35,919 nt of DNA from an uncultured Georgenia sp. (GCF_937958535.1 NZ_CALGNQ010000123.1:1-35919); one strand, 5' to 3'; positions 17,712-25,954 are shown, counted from the first letter of the stretch. Numbers and translations are program-made. Notes: generated by a model not told the origin, from the letters alone.

Positions 17712-18509
17712 TCAGGCGGGTGGGTCGACCACGCGCAGCCGGCGCGTGTCCGGGCCGAGACCGGCCGCGGCGAGCGCCCGGAGCGACTCCGGGGTGTCCG
17801 CCCCGGCGCGCAGGTAGCGCCCGGAGAGCGCGTCCAGCTCGCCGCGCGCGATCGCGGCGACGAGCTCGACGACGGCGCCCGGGTCGGTCCACTCGGTGCG
17901 GTCGCGGTGGACCGGCATCGACAGCGTCATGTCGGTGCGCACCACGCCCGGCGCCACCTCGAAGCTGCGCAGGCCACGCTCGTAGCCCGCCTCGTGCAGC
18001 GCGCCGCCGATCCGGAAGAGCGCCGTCTTGGAGACGTAGTAGGCCGTCGCGTCCGCACTGTCGCGGGTGCCGGCCCCCGAGTTGAGGTCGACCACCCGGC
18101 CGCCGCCGCGGGCGAGCATCCCGGGGACGACGGCGTGGGCGAGGAGGAAGGGGCCGCGCACGTTGGTCTCGACGACGGCCCACCACCGCTCGGGGTCGGC
18201 CTCCCACAGCGGCACCTCGGGATCGATGACGCCGGCGTTGTTGACGAGCAGGTCGACCGCGCCGAGCTGCCGCTCCGCCTGCTCGACCGCAGCCCGGACG
18301 GCGGTCTCGTCGGTGACGTCGGCGGCCAGCACGACCGCCCGCGCGCCGGCGGCCCGCACCTGCCCGGCCGTCTCCTCCAGCAGCCGCTCGTCGCGGGCGA
18401 GGAGGGCGACGTCCAGCCCCTCGCGCGCCAGCCCGACCGCCAGCGCGCGCCCGATGCCCCGGGAGGCGCCGGTGACGAGCGCGGTACGTGCCGCGGGGAC
18501 CTCAGCCAC
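17712..18509 (-). CDS. Short-chain dehydrogenase/reductase (classical SDR)
   Basis: A 265-aa NAD(P)-dependent oxidoreductase. The cofactor motif TGASRGIG is at 13-20, NNAG at 90-93, the catalytic Ser144, and the YxxxK pair Tyr157/Lys161. Arg17 in the glycine-rich loop suggests NADP(H) preference. The length is standard for classical SDRs. It starts at GTG 18509, overlapping the end of pheT by 8 nt, so it is cotranscribed and coupled to a tRNA synthetase with no obvious metabolic link. The substrate cannot be inferred. Confidence 0.92.
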   Translation of the reverse strand: MAEVPAARTALVTGASRGIGRALAVGLAREGLDVALLARDERLLEETAGQVRAAGARAVVLAADVTDETAVRAAVEQAERQLGAVDLLVNNAGVIDPEVPLWEADPERWWAVVETNVRGPFLLAHAVVPGMLARGGGRVVDLNSGAGTRDSADATAYYVSKTALFRIGGALHEAGYERGLRSFEVAPGVVRTDMTLSMPVHRDRTEWTDPGAVVELVAAIARGELDALSGRYLRAGADTPESLRALAAAGLGPDTRRLRVVDPPA

Positions 18510-21084
18510 GGAGCACCGCCCCCACCCGCTCCGCGGCGAGGGCCACGATCCGCTCGCGGACCGCGGCCGTCTCCTCGGCCGTGAGCGTGCGGTCCCCGGC
18601 GCGCAGGCGCAGGGAGAAGGCCAGCGACTTCTTCCCCTCGCCGAGCTGGGCACCGGTGTAGAGGTCGAAGAGCCGCACCTCCTCGCCCAGATCGCCGGCG
18701 CCCTCCCGGACGGCGGCGAGCACCTCTCCGGCGGGCACGTCCGCGTCGACGACGAGGGCGATGTCCTCCTTGCCGGGTGGGTAGGTGGACACCGGCGTGG
18801 GCTGGACCGGGCGGTCGTCGGCCGCGGCGGTGAGGGCGTCGAGGTCGAGCTCGAAGGCGACGGCCCCCACCGGGAGGTCGAAGTCCTCGGCGACCCGCGG
18901 GTGGAGCTGGCCGGCGTGGCCCACCACCCGGCCGCCCGCGCGCACCTGCGCGCACCGTCCGGGGTGCCACGGCGCGTACTCGGCGGCCGCGAGCTCGACC
19001 GGCACACCGACCGCCTCCGCGACGGCGTGCACGGCGTCGACGGCGTCGGTCCAGTCGACCGGGCGACCCGGGCCGTGGACGTCGGCGAACACCGCCTGCC
19101 CGGTGAGGACGCCCGCCACGTGGCGCGGCTGGTGCGGCACGGCATTCCACAGCGCCGCGAGCTCCTCGTCGGTGGGCCGGCGGTCGACACCGGGGGCGGC
19201 GGCGACGCCGACCCCGGCGGGTCGGGTCACCAGACCGAGCTCGAAGACCCGGGTGTCGTCCAGGCCGCGGCCGACGTTGCGCCGCGCCGTCTCGAGCAGG
19301 GTGTCGAGCAGCGAGGTGCGCATCGCCGGGGCGTCGTCGGCCATCGGGTTGGCCAGCGTGAGGACGAGGCGGCGCTCGTCGTCGGCGGGGATCCGCATCC
19401 GGTCGTGGACGTCGCCGACGAACGGGTAGGACAGCACCTCGACGAGGCCGAGGTCGGCCAGCGCCCGGGCGACGTCGCGGCGGCGCCGCTGGTCCGGCGT
19501 CAGGCCGCGGCCGGCCGGGGCGGTGGGCAGCGTCGAGGGGATCTCGTCGTACCCGGCGAGGCGGGCGACCTCCTCGACGAGGTGGGCGGGGCCGACGAGG
19601 TCGGGCCGCCAGCTCGGCGGGGTCACGGTGACCGCGCCGTCGGCATCCGGCTCCTCGACCGTGGCCCCGATCTGGGTGAGGAGGCCGACGATCCGCTCGG
19701 TCGGGTGGTCGACACCGGTGAGCCGGCGGACCTCGGAGAGGGGGAAGCGCACCGGGGCCGGGCGACCCGTCCGGTCGAGGTCGGTGACCGCGGGGTCGGC
19801 GGTGCCGCCGCCGTACTCGACGAGGAGGTCGACCACGCGCTGGGCGGCGACCGCCTGCAGCGCCGGGTCGACGCCTCGCTCGAAGCGCTTGGCCGCCTCG
19901 GTGGGCAGCTTGTGCCGACGGGCCGTGCGGGCCACCGACACCGGGTCGAAGTGCGCGGCCTCGACGAGGACGTCGGTGGTCGTCGCGCTGACCTCGGTCT
20001 CCGCCCCGCCCATGACGCCGGCGAGCCCGAGCACCCGGCTGCCGCGGGCGCCGTCGGGCGAGTCGGTGATGAGGAGGTCCTCGGGGTCCAGCGCCCGGTC
20101 CACGCCGTCGAGGGTGGTCAGCCGCTCTGCCGGCCGGGCGCGGCGCACGACGATCGGGGCGTGCACGGCGCCGAGGTCGTAGGCGTGCAGCGGCTGGCCG
20201 AGGTCGAGCATGACGTAGTTCGTCACGTCGACGGCGAGGGAGATCGGGCGCATGCCTGCCTGGACGAGACGTTCGGCCATCCACGCGGGCGACGGCGCGG
20301 CGGGGTCGATGCCGCGGACGATGCGGGCGACGAAGCGGTCGCAGCCGACGTTGCCGTCGATCGGGGCCGTGTCGTCGACCTCGACGGCGAACCCGTCGTC
20401 GGTCGCGGCCGGCGGCGGCCCGCCGGGGAGGTTCTCCGGCAGCCCGCGGTCGGTGAACGCGGCGCCGGTGGAGTGGGAGTACTCCCGGGCGATGCCGCGC
20501 ATGGCGAAGCAGTAGCCGCGGTCCGGGGTGACGTTGACCTCGAGGACCTCGGCGCCCAGGCCGAGGAGCTCGATCGCGTCGGAGCCGGGGGCGGGGATGT
20601 CGACGCCGGGGAGGAAGTCGGCGAGCACGATGATGCCGCTGTGGTCCTCCCCCAGGCCCAGCTCGCGCGCCGAGCAGATCATCCCGTCGGAGATGTGCCC
20701 GTAGGTCTTGCGCGAGGAGATGTGGAAGTCGCCGGGCAGGGTGGTGCCGGGCAGCGCGACGACGACGTCGTCGCCCACCGCGAAGTTGTGCGCGCCGCAG
20801 ACGATGCCGCGGGAGGGCACGTCGGCGGGCTCCTTGCCCTGCCCCGGCGGGTCGTTGTGCTCCCCGACGTCCACCCGGCAGTACCGGATGGTCTTACCGT
20901 TCTTGTGGGTCTCGCTCTCGATGGACAGGACGCGGCCGACGACGAGCGGTCCGGTGACGGCCGGCGGGACGATCTGCTCGGGCTCCAGGCCCACCCTGAC
21001 GAGGGCGGCGGCGAGGTCGGCGGCGGTGGTGCCGGCGGGGACCTCGACGTGCTCGGCGAGCCAGCTCAGCGGGACGTAGGGCAT
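18502..21084 (-). CDS. pheT: Phenylalanine--tRNA ligase beta subunit
   Basis: An 860-aa subunit of the alpha2-beta2 synthetase. In order I see an N-terminal PYVPLSWL segment, an OB-fold tRNA-binding domain (about 45-165), the B3/B4 editing region, the B5 domain, a catalytic-like core and the C-terminal FDX-ACB anticodon-binding domain (about 765-860, from PVSTYPPGKEDIALVVD). All parts of the usual length are present. The ATG at 21084 lies one nt after the pheS stop. The open frame upstream of this ATG lies inside pheS and is not real. Confidence 0.97.
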   Translation of the reverse strand: MPYVPLSWLAEHVEVPAGTTAADLAAALVRVGLEPEQIVPPAVTGPLVVGRVLSIESETHKNGKTIRYCRVDVGEHNDPPGQGKEPADVPSRGIVCGAHNFAVGDDVVVALPGTTLPGDFHISSRKTYGHISDGMICSARELGLGEDHSGIIVLADFLPGVDIPAPGSDAIELLGLGAEVLEVNVTPDRGYCFAMRGIAREYSHSTGAAFTDRGLPENLPGGPPPAATDDGFAVEVDDTAPIDGNVGCDRFVARIVRGIDPAAPSPAWMAERLVQAGMRPISLAVDVTNYVMLDLGQPLHAYDLGAVHAPIVVRRARPAERLTTLDGVDRALDPEDLLITDSPDGARGSRVLGLAGVMGGAETEVSATTTDVLVEAAHFDPVSVARTARRHKLPTEAAKRFERGVDPALQAVAAQRVVDLLVEYGGGTADPAVTDLDRTGRPAPVRFPLSEVRRLTGVDHPTERIVGLLTQIGATVEEPDADGAVTVTPPSWRPDLVGPAHLVEEVARLAGYDEIPSTLPTAPAGRGLTPDQRRRRDVARALADLGLVEVLSYPFVGDVHDRMRIPADDERRLVLTLANPMADDAPAMRTSLLDTLLETARRNVGRGLDDTRVFELGLVTRPAGVGVAAAPGVDRRPTDEELAALWNAVPHQPRHVAGVLTGQAVFADVHGPGRPVDWTDAVDAVHAVAEAVGVPVELAAAEYAPWHPGRCAQVRAGGRVVGHAGQLHPRVAEDFDLPVGAVAFELDLDALTAAADDRPVQPTPVSTYPPGKEDIALVVDADVPAGEVLAAVREGAGDLGEEVRLFDLYTGAQLGEGKKSLAFSLRLRAGDRTLTAEETAAVRERIVALAAERVGAVLRG

Positions 21085-21085
21085 G

Positions 21086-22156
21086 TCAGTTCCCCTTTCC
21101 GGTGGTGCCGAACTGGCGGGAGAAGCGCATGTCCCCCTCGACGATGTCGTGCATGTCGGCGATGCCGTGGCGCAGCATGAGGGTGCGCTCCAGACCCATG
21201 CCGAAGGCGAACCCGGTGTACTCGTCGGGGTCGATGCCGGCGGCGACGAGCACCTGGGGGTCGACCATGCCGCAGCCACCCCACTCGATCCAGCCCGGTC
21301 CGCCCTTCTTCTGCGGGAACCACAGGTCCATCTCGGCGCTGGGCTCGGTGAACGGGAAGAAACTCGGGCGCAGCCGCGTGCGGGCCTCGGGCCCGAACAT
21401 CGCGCGGGCGAAGTGGTCGAGGGTGCCCTTGAGGTGGGCCATGGTCAGCCCGCGGTCCACCGCCAGCCCCTCGACCTGGTGGAACACCGGGGTGTGGGTG
21501 GCGTCGAGGGCGTCGTTGCGGAACACCTTGCCCGGGCAGGCGATGTAGACGGGCAGGTCGCGCTCGAGGAGGGTGCGCGCCTGCACCGGGGAGGTGTGGG
21601 TGCGCAGGACCAGGCCGGGGGTCTCCCGCTCGGCAGTGCCCTTGACGTAGAAGGTGTCGGCCATCTGCCGGGCCGGGTGGTCGGGGCCGTGGTTGAGGGC
21701 GTCGAAGTTCAGCCACTCGTGCTCGACCTCGGGGCCTTCGGCGATCTCCCAACCCATGGCGACGAAGAAGTCGGCGACCTCCTCCTGGAGGATCTCCAGC
21801 GGGTGCCGCGCCCCGCGGGGGCGACGGTCGACCGGGAGGGTGACGTCGACGGTCTCCTCGCGCAGGCGCCGCTCCTCCTCCTCGGCCTCGAGCTCGGCCT
21901 GCCGCCGGGCGATGGCCTGCTGGAGCCGGCCGCGGGCCTGGCCGAGCAGCTTGCCGGCGGTGGCCTTGTCCTTGGGGTCGAGCCGGCCGATCTCCCGGTT
22001 GGCGAGGGTCAGCGGCGCACGGTCACCGGTGTGGGCGAGGCGTGCGGCCTTGAGCTCCTCGAGGGAGGACGCCGCGGATATCGCCGCGAGCGCCTCCTCG
22101 ACTGCTGCCGCGACGCCGTCGGCGTCCAGCGGGGACAGGGGGGTGGTCGTCGTCAT
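21086..22156 (-). CDS. pheS: Phenylalanine--tRNA ligase alpha subunit
   Basis: A 356-aa class II synthetase subunit. An N-terminal coiled-coil arm covers about 1-90. The catalytic domain carries motif 2 (VFRNDALDATHTPVFHQVEG) and motif 3 (FGMGLERTLMLRHGI) near the C-terminus. I choose ATG 22156, with a GGAAGG ribosome-binding site 6 nt upstream; the frame could be read from further upstream but those residues are not PheS-like. It is followed directly by pheT. Confidence 0.97.
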   Translation of the reverse strand: MTTTTPLSPLDADGVAAAVEEALAAISAASSLEELKAARLAHTGDRAPLTLANREIGRLDPKDKATAGKLLGQARGRLQQAIARRQAELEAEEEERRLREETVDVTLPVDRRPRGARHPLEILQEEVADFFVAMGWEIAEGPEVEHEWLNFDALNHGPDHPARQMADTFYVKGTAERETPGLVLRTHTSPVQARTLLERDLPVYIACPGKVFRNDALDATHTPVFHQVEGLAVDRGLTMAHLKGTLDHFARAMFGPEARTRLRPSFFPFTEPSAEMDLWFPQKKGGPGWIEWGGCGMVDPQVLVAAGIDPDEYTGFAFGMGLERTLMLRHGIADMHDIVEGDMRFSRQFGTTGKGN

Positions 22157-22356
22157 GCATACCTTCCGAGCGTCGTCGTGCCTGTCGGCATCCAGCACAG
22201 GACTGTAGTCGGCGTGCCCGCTCGGGCGTCTCGGCGTCCGCGACGGTGGGGACGGCGGCGCGCGTCAGCGCGTGGCCCGAACGGGCCCGCTAAATCGACG
22301 GCTCAGACGCATGGGGCCATCCTGCCACACCTGCCGGGCGCGGCGCGGCGGGCACA
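22157..22356 (-). promoter_or_regulatory. pheS upstream region: candidate promoter and small hairpins
   Basis: No gene is visible here. On the minus strand a -10-like TACAGT lies at 22202-22207, about 40 nt before the pheS start, with no good -35. A perfect inverted repeat GGCCCGAACGGGCC (22274-22287) lies between the thpR stop and this promoter and may help terminate thpR transcription. I looked for a leader peptide rich in Phe codons or a T-box and found neither. Confidence 0.35.
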
Positions 22357-23043
22357 TCACGTCTCGCCTGCGGTGACCGGCTCACCCAGCGGCAGCGCGA
22401 CGAGCACCTCGTGGTGCGCGCCGCCGCCCCGGCCGGCGCCGAGGCGGGAGTGCACCAGCTCGATCTCCCGTGCCTCCCACACCGGACCCCGGTAGACGGA
22501 CAGGGCGTGGGAGATGCCGGGGAGGTCGACCCCGGGCAGCGCGGCGCGGCGGACCGCCCGTGCGTCGGCGTGACGCCCGCCCTGGCGGCGGCGCTGGTCC
22601 GCGCGGTCGCGCTGCCGGCGGGCACTGAGCCGGGCGACGGTAAGGTGGGCGCGGCGCCGGTCACGCGGCTCCATCCGCGAGATCTCCTCCCCGGCGGCCT
22701 CGCAGTCGGCCATGAGCCGCAGGAGGGCGCGCTCGTCGTCGACGGCGCGCACCCCCATCCACAGCGTCGCGCCCGAGAAGACGCCGGCCCCGGCGAGCTG
22801 CACCCGCAGGGGCGGGGTCCGCGCGGCGACGGCAGCCAGGGCGTCGGTGAGCTCGTCGAGGGCGCCCTCGGGCACCTCGCCGTAGAAGGCGAGGGTGACG
22901 TGGCGCTGCTCGGGCGGCACCCAGCGCAGCGGCGGTGGGCCGCCGTCGGTGGGGACCGGGGTCACGCCGTCGAGCGCGTGCTGGAGGTGGTCGAGGGCGG
23001 CCGCGGGTGGCCGCAGGCACGCGAAGACTCGCATGCCGTCCAT
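22357..23043 (-). CDS. thpR: RNA 2',3'-cyclic phosphodiesterase (ThpR, 2H family)
   Basis: A 228-aa 2H phosphoesterase, formerly called 2'-5' RNA ligase. Both catalytic motifs are present: HVTL at 48-51 and HLTV at 133-136. It is longer than the usual 180-190 aa because of an Arg/Gln-rich insertion at about 139-165. The ATG at 23043 has a GGTGG upstream; ATG 23034 is an alternative three codons in. It is transcribed divergently from the CBS-domain gene, with only 49 bp between the starts and a CRP-like palindrome in the gap. Confidence 0.88.
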   Translation of the reverse strand: MDGMRVFACLRPPAAALDHLQHALDGVTPVPTDGGPPPLRWVPPEQRHVTLAFYGEVPEGALDELTDALAAVAARTPPLRVQLAGAGVFSGATLWMGVRAVDDERALLRLMADCEAAGEEISRMEPRDRRRAHLTVARLSARRQRDRADQRRRQGGRHADARAVRRAALPGVDLPGISHALSVYRGPVWEAREIELVHSRLGAGRGGGAHHEVLVALPLGEPVTAGET

Positions 23044-23059
23044 GGTGCCACCAACCGCC

Positions 23060-23075
23060 TGTGATCTACGTCACT
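23060..23075. promoter_or_regulatory. CRP/GlxR-like palindromic operator between thpR and the CBS gene
   Basis: The sequence TGTGATCTACGTCACT matches the CRP-family pattern TGTGA-N6-TCACA with one end mismatch, and fits the actinobacterial form GTGA-N6-GTCAC-like core (GTGATCTACGTCAC). It is centred about 26 bp before the predicted start of the CBS gene and 24 bp before the thpR start codon. Binding there would overlap the promoter of the CBS gene, more consistent with repression than with classical activation. Confidence 0.6.
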
Positions 23076-23081
23076 CCACGG

Positions 23082-23087
23082 TAGCCT
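23082..23087 (+). promoter_or_regulatory. -10 element of the CBS-domain gene (leaderless)
   Basis: TAGCCT fits the TANNNT actinobacterial -10 and ends 5 nt before the ATG at 23093, so transcription would begin at or beside the start codon. No ribosome-binding site precedes the ATG. The -35 region is poor and is covered by the CRP-like palindrome. Confidence 0.5.
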
Positions 23088-23092
23088 GGGGT

Positions 23093-23527
23093 ATGCGTAT
23101 CCATGACATCCTCCGCCGCAAGGGCGACTCCGTCATCACCATCGGCAGCGACGCCTCCCTGGGCGAGCTGCTGGCGCTGCTCACCGAGCACCGGATCGGC
23201 GCCGTCGTCGTCTCGGACGCCGACGGCGAGGTCACCGGGATCGTCAGCGAGCGCGACGTCATCACCCGGCTGCACGCCACCGGGCTGGCCACCGAGAACC
23301 TCTACGTCCGCGACCTCATGACCTCCCCGGCCGTCACCTGCGGCCCGGAGGACGAGCTCGAGACGCTCGCCCGGACGATGACCGACCGGCGGATCCGCCA
23401 CCTGCCGGTCGTCGTGGACGGCCGGCTGGCCGGCGTCGTCAGCATCGGGGACGTCGTCAAGGCCCGGCTCGACCAGCTCCAGGTGGAACGCGACCAGCTC
23501 GTGGACTACGTCCAGCAGGGCGGCTGA
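23093..23527 (+). CDS. Protein with two CBS domains
   Basis: A 144-aa protein consisting only of a tandem pair of CBS domains (a Bateman module), about 8-65 and 77-132. Characteristic strands are IGAVVVSDADGEVTGIVSERDVI and RHLPVVVDGRLAGVVSIGDVV. Such stand-alone pairs bind adenine nucleotides or S-adenosyl compounds and usually act as regulators; the ligand and partner are unknown. The start is ATG 23093, apparently leaderless. It converges on the TrmH-type gene with a 24-nt gap. Confidence 0.92.
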   Translation: MRIHDILRRKGDSVITIGSDASLGELLALLTEHRIGAVVVSDADGEVTGIVSERDVITRLHATGLATENLYVRDLMTSPAVTCGPEDELETLARTMTDRRIRHLPVVVDGRLAGVVSIGDVVKARLDQLQVERDQLVDYVQQGG

Positions 23528-23551
23528 GGGGCCGCCGCGTCCCGCGGTCCC

Positions 23552-24409
23552 TCAGCGGGCGGGGCGGCGGTGGGCCCGGGCGCTGGCGTAGAGGCACAGC
23601 GTCGCCGCGGTGGCGAGGTTGAGCGATTCCGCACTGCCGTGGATGGGCACGCGGACGACGGCGTCGGCCCACGCGCGCTCCTCCGCGCGCAGACCGTGGG
23701 CCTCGTTGCCGAAGAGCCAGGCGGTCGGGCGCCGGAGGTCGGGGGCCGCGGCGGCGGGACGTGCGCTGTCGGCGAGGAGGGCGTGGTCGGCGAGGGTGTC
23801 GAGGTCCCACGCGCCGTCCGCGGCGGCGGCGAGGACCTGCACGCCGGCGGACCGCCACCGGGCGACCAGGTCGGCGAGGTCGTCGACGGGGACGACCGGC
23901 AGGTGGAAGAGGGACCCGGCGGTGGCCCGGACCACCTTGGGGTTGTGCACCTCGACGCTCCCCGGCCCGAGCACGACGGCGTCCGCGCCGGCGGCGTCGG
24001 CGGCGCGGATGACGGTGCCCAGGTTGCCGGGGTCGGCGGCCCAGGGGAGCACGGCGACGAGCCGGGGCAGGTCCGGACCGAGCTCGTCCCGCGGCTCGGT
24101 GTGGACGACGGCGAGCACCCCCTGGGCGTCCGGGCTCATGGCGGCGAGGACCTCGGGGGTGGCCAGGTGGAGGTGCCGGACGGTGGCACGCGCCTCGGCG
24201 AGGATCTCCGGGTGCCGCTCGGCGGCCTCGGCGGAGAGGTAGAGGTCGCGCACCCGTCCCGGTGCGTGGCGCACGACCTCGCGCACGCCCTGCGGCCCCT
24301 CGACGAGGAACTGGCCGTGGCGCCGACGTGCCGAACGCCCGGACAGCCGCTTGACCATCCGCACCCGGTCGGAGCGGGGGTTGGTCAGCAGGTCCGGGCG
24401 TTCGGCCAT
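23552..24409 (-). CDS. TrmH/SpoU-family RNA 2'-O-methyltransferase
   Basis: A 285-aa SPOUT methyltransferase. An N-terminal L30e-like substrate-binding domain (about 20-105) precedes the knotted catalytic domain. Motif 1 is in DPGNLGTVIRAADAAGADAV, motif 2 in LFGNEAHGL, and motif 3 in IPIHGSAESLNLATAATL. The invariant Asn/Arg/Ser residues are intact. The infC-rpmI-rplT-linked copy is widely conserved in actinobacteria and is presumed to modify 23S rRNA, but I cannot say which nucleotide. The ATG at 24409 follows rplT by 7 nt. Confidence 0.92.
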   Translation of the reverse strand: MAERPDLLTNPRSDRVRMVKRLSGRSARRRHGQFLVEGPQGVREVVRHAPGRVRDLYLSAEAAERHPEILAEARATVRHLHLATPEVLAAMSPDAQGVLAVVHTEPRDELGPDLPRLVAVLPWAADPGNLGTVIRAADAAGADAVVLGPGSVEVHNPKVVRATAGSLFHLPVVPVDDLADLVARWRSAGVQVLAAAADGAWDLDTLADHALLADSARPAAAAPDLRRPTAWLFGNEAHGLRAEERAWADAVVRVPIHGSAESLNLATAATLCLYASARAHRRPAR

Positions 24410-24416
24410 CGGGACG

Positions 24417-24797
24417 TCAGGCGGCAGGCGCGTTGACGTCCGCGGGGAGGTTGGCCTTGGCCACCTCGACGAGCTTGGTGAAGGCCGCAGCGTCGTTCAC
24501 CGCGAGCTCGGCGAGCATGCGGCGGTCGACCTCCACCCCGGCGGCCTTGAGGCCCTGGATGAAGCGGTTGTACGTCATGCCCTCGGCGCGGACCGCAGCG
24601 TTGATGCGCTGGATCCACAGGCGACGGAAGTCGCCCTTGCGCGCCTTGCGGTCGCGGTAGTTGTAGACCAGGGAGTGGGTGACCTGCTCCTTGGCCTTGC
24701 GGTAGAGCCGCGAGCGCTGGCCGCGGTAGCCGCTGGCGCGCTCGAGGGTCGTCCGGCGCTTCTTGTGGGCGTTGACCGCCCGCTTGACGCGTGCCAC
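24417..24797 (-). CDS. rplT: Large-subunit ribosomal protein bL20
   Basis: A 126-aa basic protein that binds 23S rRNA early in 50S assembly. The N-terminus ARVKRAVNAHKKRR and the YNRFIQGLKAAGVEVDRRML core are diagnostic. It starts at GTG 24797 with AAGGAG about 7 nt upstream. It lies 27 nt after rpmI in the classical infC-rpmI-rplT operon. Confidence 0.98.
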   Translation of the reverse strand: MARVKRAVNAHKKRRTTLERASGYRGQRSRLYRKAKEQVTHSLVYNYRDRKARKGDFRRLWIQRINAAVRAEGMTYNRFIQGLKAAGVEVDRRMLAELAVNDAAAFTKLVEVAKANLPADVNAPAA

Positions 24798-24824
24798 GTC
24801 GTATCTCCTTTGCCTTGGGGCGGC

Positions 24825-25019
24825 TTACTTGCCGAGCATCTTCTTGACGGCGGGGACGTCGGCCGGCGAGACGGCCTTGTCCAGCGCCAGGCGGCGGGTG
24901 CGCCGGCTGGACTTGCCCTCGAAGAGGTGCCGGCGGTTGGCCTGCTCGCGCATCACCTTGCCGCTCCCGGTGATCCGGAAACGCTTCTTGGCACCGGAGT
25001 GCGTCTTGTTCTTCGGCAT
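24825..25019 (-). CDS. rpmI: Large-subunit ribosomal protein bL35
   Basis: A 64-aa protein beginning PKNKTHSGAKKRFRITGSGK, the bL35 signature, with the usual RRTRRLALDKAV region. I start at ATG 25019, preceded by GAGGAAG; an in-frame start four codons upstream is less likely. It lies 82 nt after infC. Confidence 0.98.
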   Translation of the reverse strand: MPKNKTHSGAKKRFRITGSGKVMREQANRRHLFEGKSSRRTRRLALDKAVSPADVPAVKKMLGK

Positions 25020-25048
25020 CGTCTTCCTCATTCGGGCCGCACCTGGGC

Positions 25049-25107
25049 ACGGCCGTGTCTAGCCGGCTCTCGCCGGTTTCCTGAACCTGCGTAGCGGGCT
25101 GCTACGC
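25049..25107 (-). promoter_or_regulatory. Hairpins in the infC-rpmI intercistronic region
   Basis: A perfect 7-bp stem with a 5-nt loop (GCGTAGC 25089-25095 with GCTACGC 25101-25107) includes the infC stop codon. A second stem CCGGC-TCTC-GCCGG follows at 25063-25076, and the palindrome CACGGCCGTG lies at 25049-25058. They could set the infC versus rpmI/rplT ratio or serve as an L20-responsive site as in other bacteria; there is no direct evidence for that. Confidence 0.4.
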
Positions 25108-25731
25108 CTCCTGCGCGGCCTCGTCGGCCGCCTGGCTCTGCTGCGCGGACTGCTGGGCCGCCTCGGCCTGCTCGGCCGCCTTCCGGTCACGGGCCCGGCG
25201 CTGCTCGCTCTTGCCGGCCTGCTTCTTGCGGTGCGGTCCGATGACCATGGTCATGTTCCGGCCGTCCAGACGCGGAGCGCTCTCGACGGAGCCGAGCTCG
25301 CTGACGTCCTCGGCCAGCCGCTGGAGCAGGCGCATGCCCATCTCCGGGCGCGACTGCTCGCGGCCGCGGAACATGATCATGACCTTGACCTTGTCGCCAC
25401 CCTTGAGGAAGCGCTCGACGTGCCCCTTCTTGGTCGCGTAGTCGTGGGGGTCGATCTTCAGGCGGAACCGGATCTCCTTGAGCGAGGTGTGTGCCTGGTT
25501 GCGCCGCGCCTCGCGCGCCTTCTGGGCCGACTCGTACTTGAACTTGCCGTAGTCCATGAGCTTGGCCACGGGCGGGCGCGCGTTCGGGGCGACCTCGACG
25601 AGGTCGAGGTCGGCCTCCTGGGCCAGACGCAGGGCGTCCTCGACGCGGACGACACCCACCTGCTCCCCACCCGGTCCCACGAGGCGGACCTCCGGGACCC
25701 GGATGCGGTCGTTGATACGGGGCTCGCTGAT
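25102..25731 (-). CDS. infC: Translation initiation factor IF-3
   Basis: A 209-aa IF-3. The N-terminal domain begins at ISEPRINDRIRVPEVRLVG and contains DLDLVEVAPNARPPVAKLMDYGK; the C-terminal domain has KVKVMIMFRGREQSRPE and the DGRNMTMV stretch. An Ala/Gln-rich tail (about 178-209) extends beyond the core. I start at the ATC codon 25729-25731: AGGAGGAG lies six nt upstream, homology begins exactly there, and non-AUG starts are the known basis of IF-3 autoregulation. A GTG start at 25818 would add 29 unlike residues that lie inside the structured leader. Confidence 0.93.
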   Translation of the reverse strand: MSEPRINDRIRVPEVRLVGPGGEQVGVVRVEDALRLAQEADLDLVEVAPNARPPVAKLMDYGKFKYESAQKAREARRNQAHTSLKEIRFRLKIDPHDYATKKGHVERFLKGGDKVKVMIMFRGREQSRPEMGMRLLQRLAEDVSELGSVESAPRLDGRNMTMVIGPHRKKQAGKSEQRRARDRKAAEQAEAAQQSAQQSQAADEAAQEA

Positions 25732-25770
25732 GTGCTGCTCCTCCTGCTCGTCGCTGGCTGCGCACGAAGA

Positions 25771-25802
25771 AGGCCTCCGTCCGCAGGTGCGCACGGAGGC
25801 CT
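25771..25802 (-). terminator. Terminator-like hairpin (attenuator) in the infC leader
   Basis: A perfect 10-bp stem (AGGCCTCCGT 25771-25780 with its complement 25793-25802) extends past one mismatch by three more pairs to an AGGU-type loop. On the minus strand it is followed by TTCTTC. It lies 40 nt before the infC start codon, where it could attenuate transcription of the infC-rpmI-rplT operon. Confidence 0.55.
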
Positions 25803-25808
25803 CACAGG

Positions 25809-25855
25809 GTCGCTGCACGGCCGGAGCCGTGCCGAGGGCCGGAGCCCCCAGCGAC
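25809..25855 (-). ncRNA. Predicted three-way-junction RNA in the infC leader
   Basis: An outer 7-bp stem (GTCGCTG 25809-25815 with CAGCGAC 25849-25855) encloses two hairpins: a 7-bp stem at 25815-25832 with a CGGA loop, and a 4-bp stem at 25836-25847, also with a CGGA loop (plus-strand letters). It directly precedes the terminator-like hairpin. The inverted repeats are seen directly; a regulatory role is inference. Confidence 0.4.
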
Positions 25856-25954
25856 CGGGACCCAGCCTCTGTCGCTCGGGTGAGACGGTCGAGACAAGGT
25901 GGGAGAACACTCCGCTTGCACGCCGGAACGTACGTCCCGGCCGGTCAGTCTGAG

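Noticed and set aside
22157..22356. T-box riboswitch or Phe leader peptide before pheS
   Set aside because: No T-box sequence, specifier-loop pattern or short Phe-rich frame was found.
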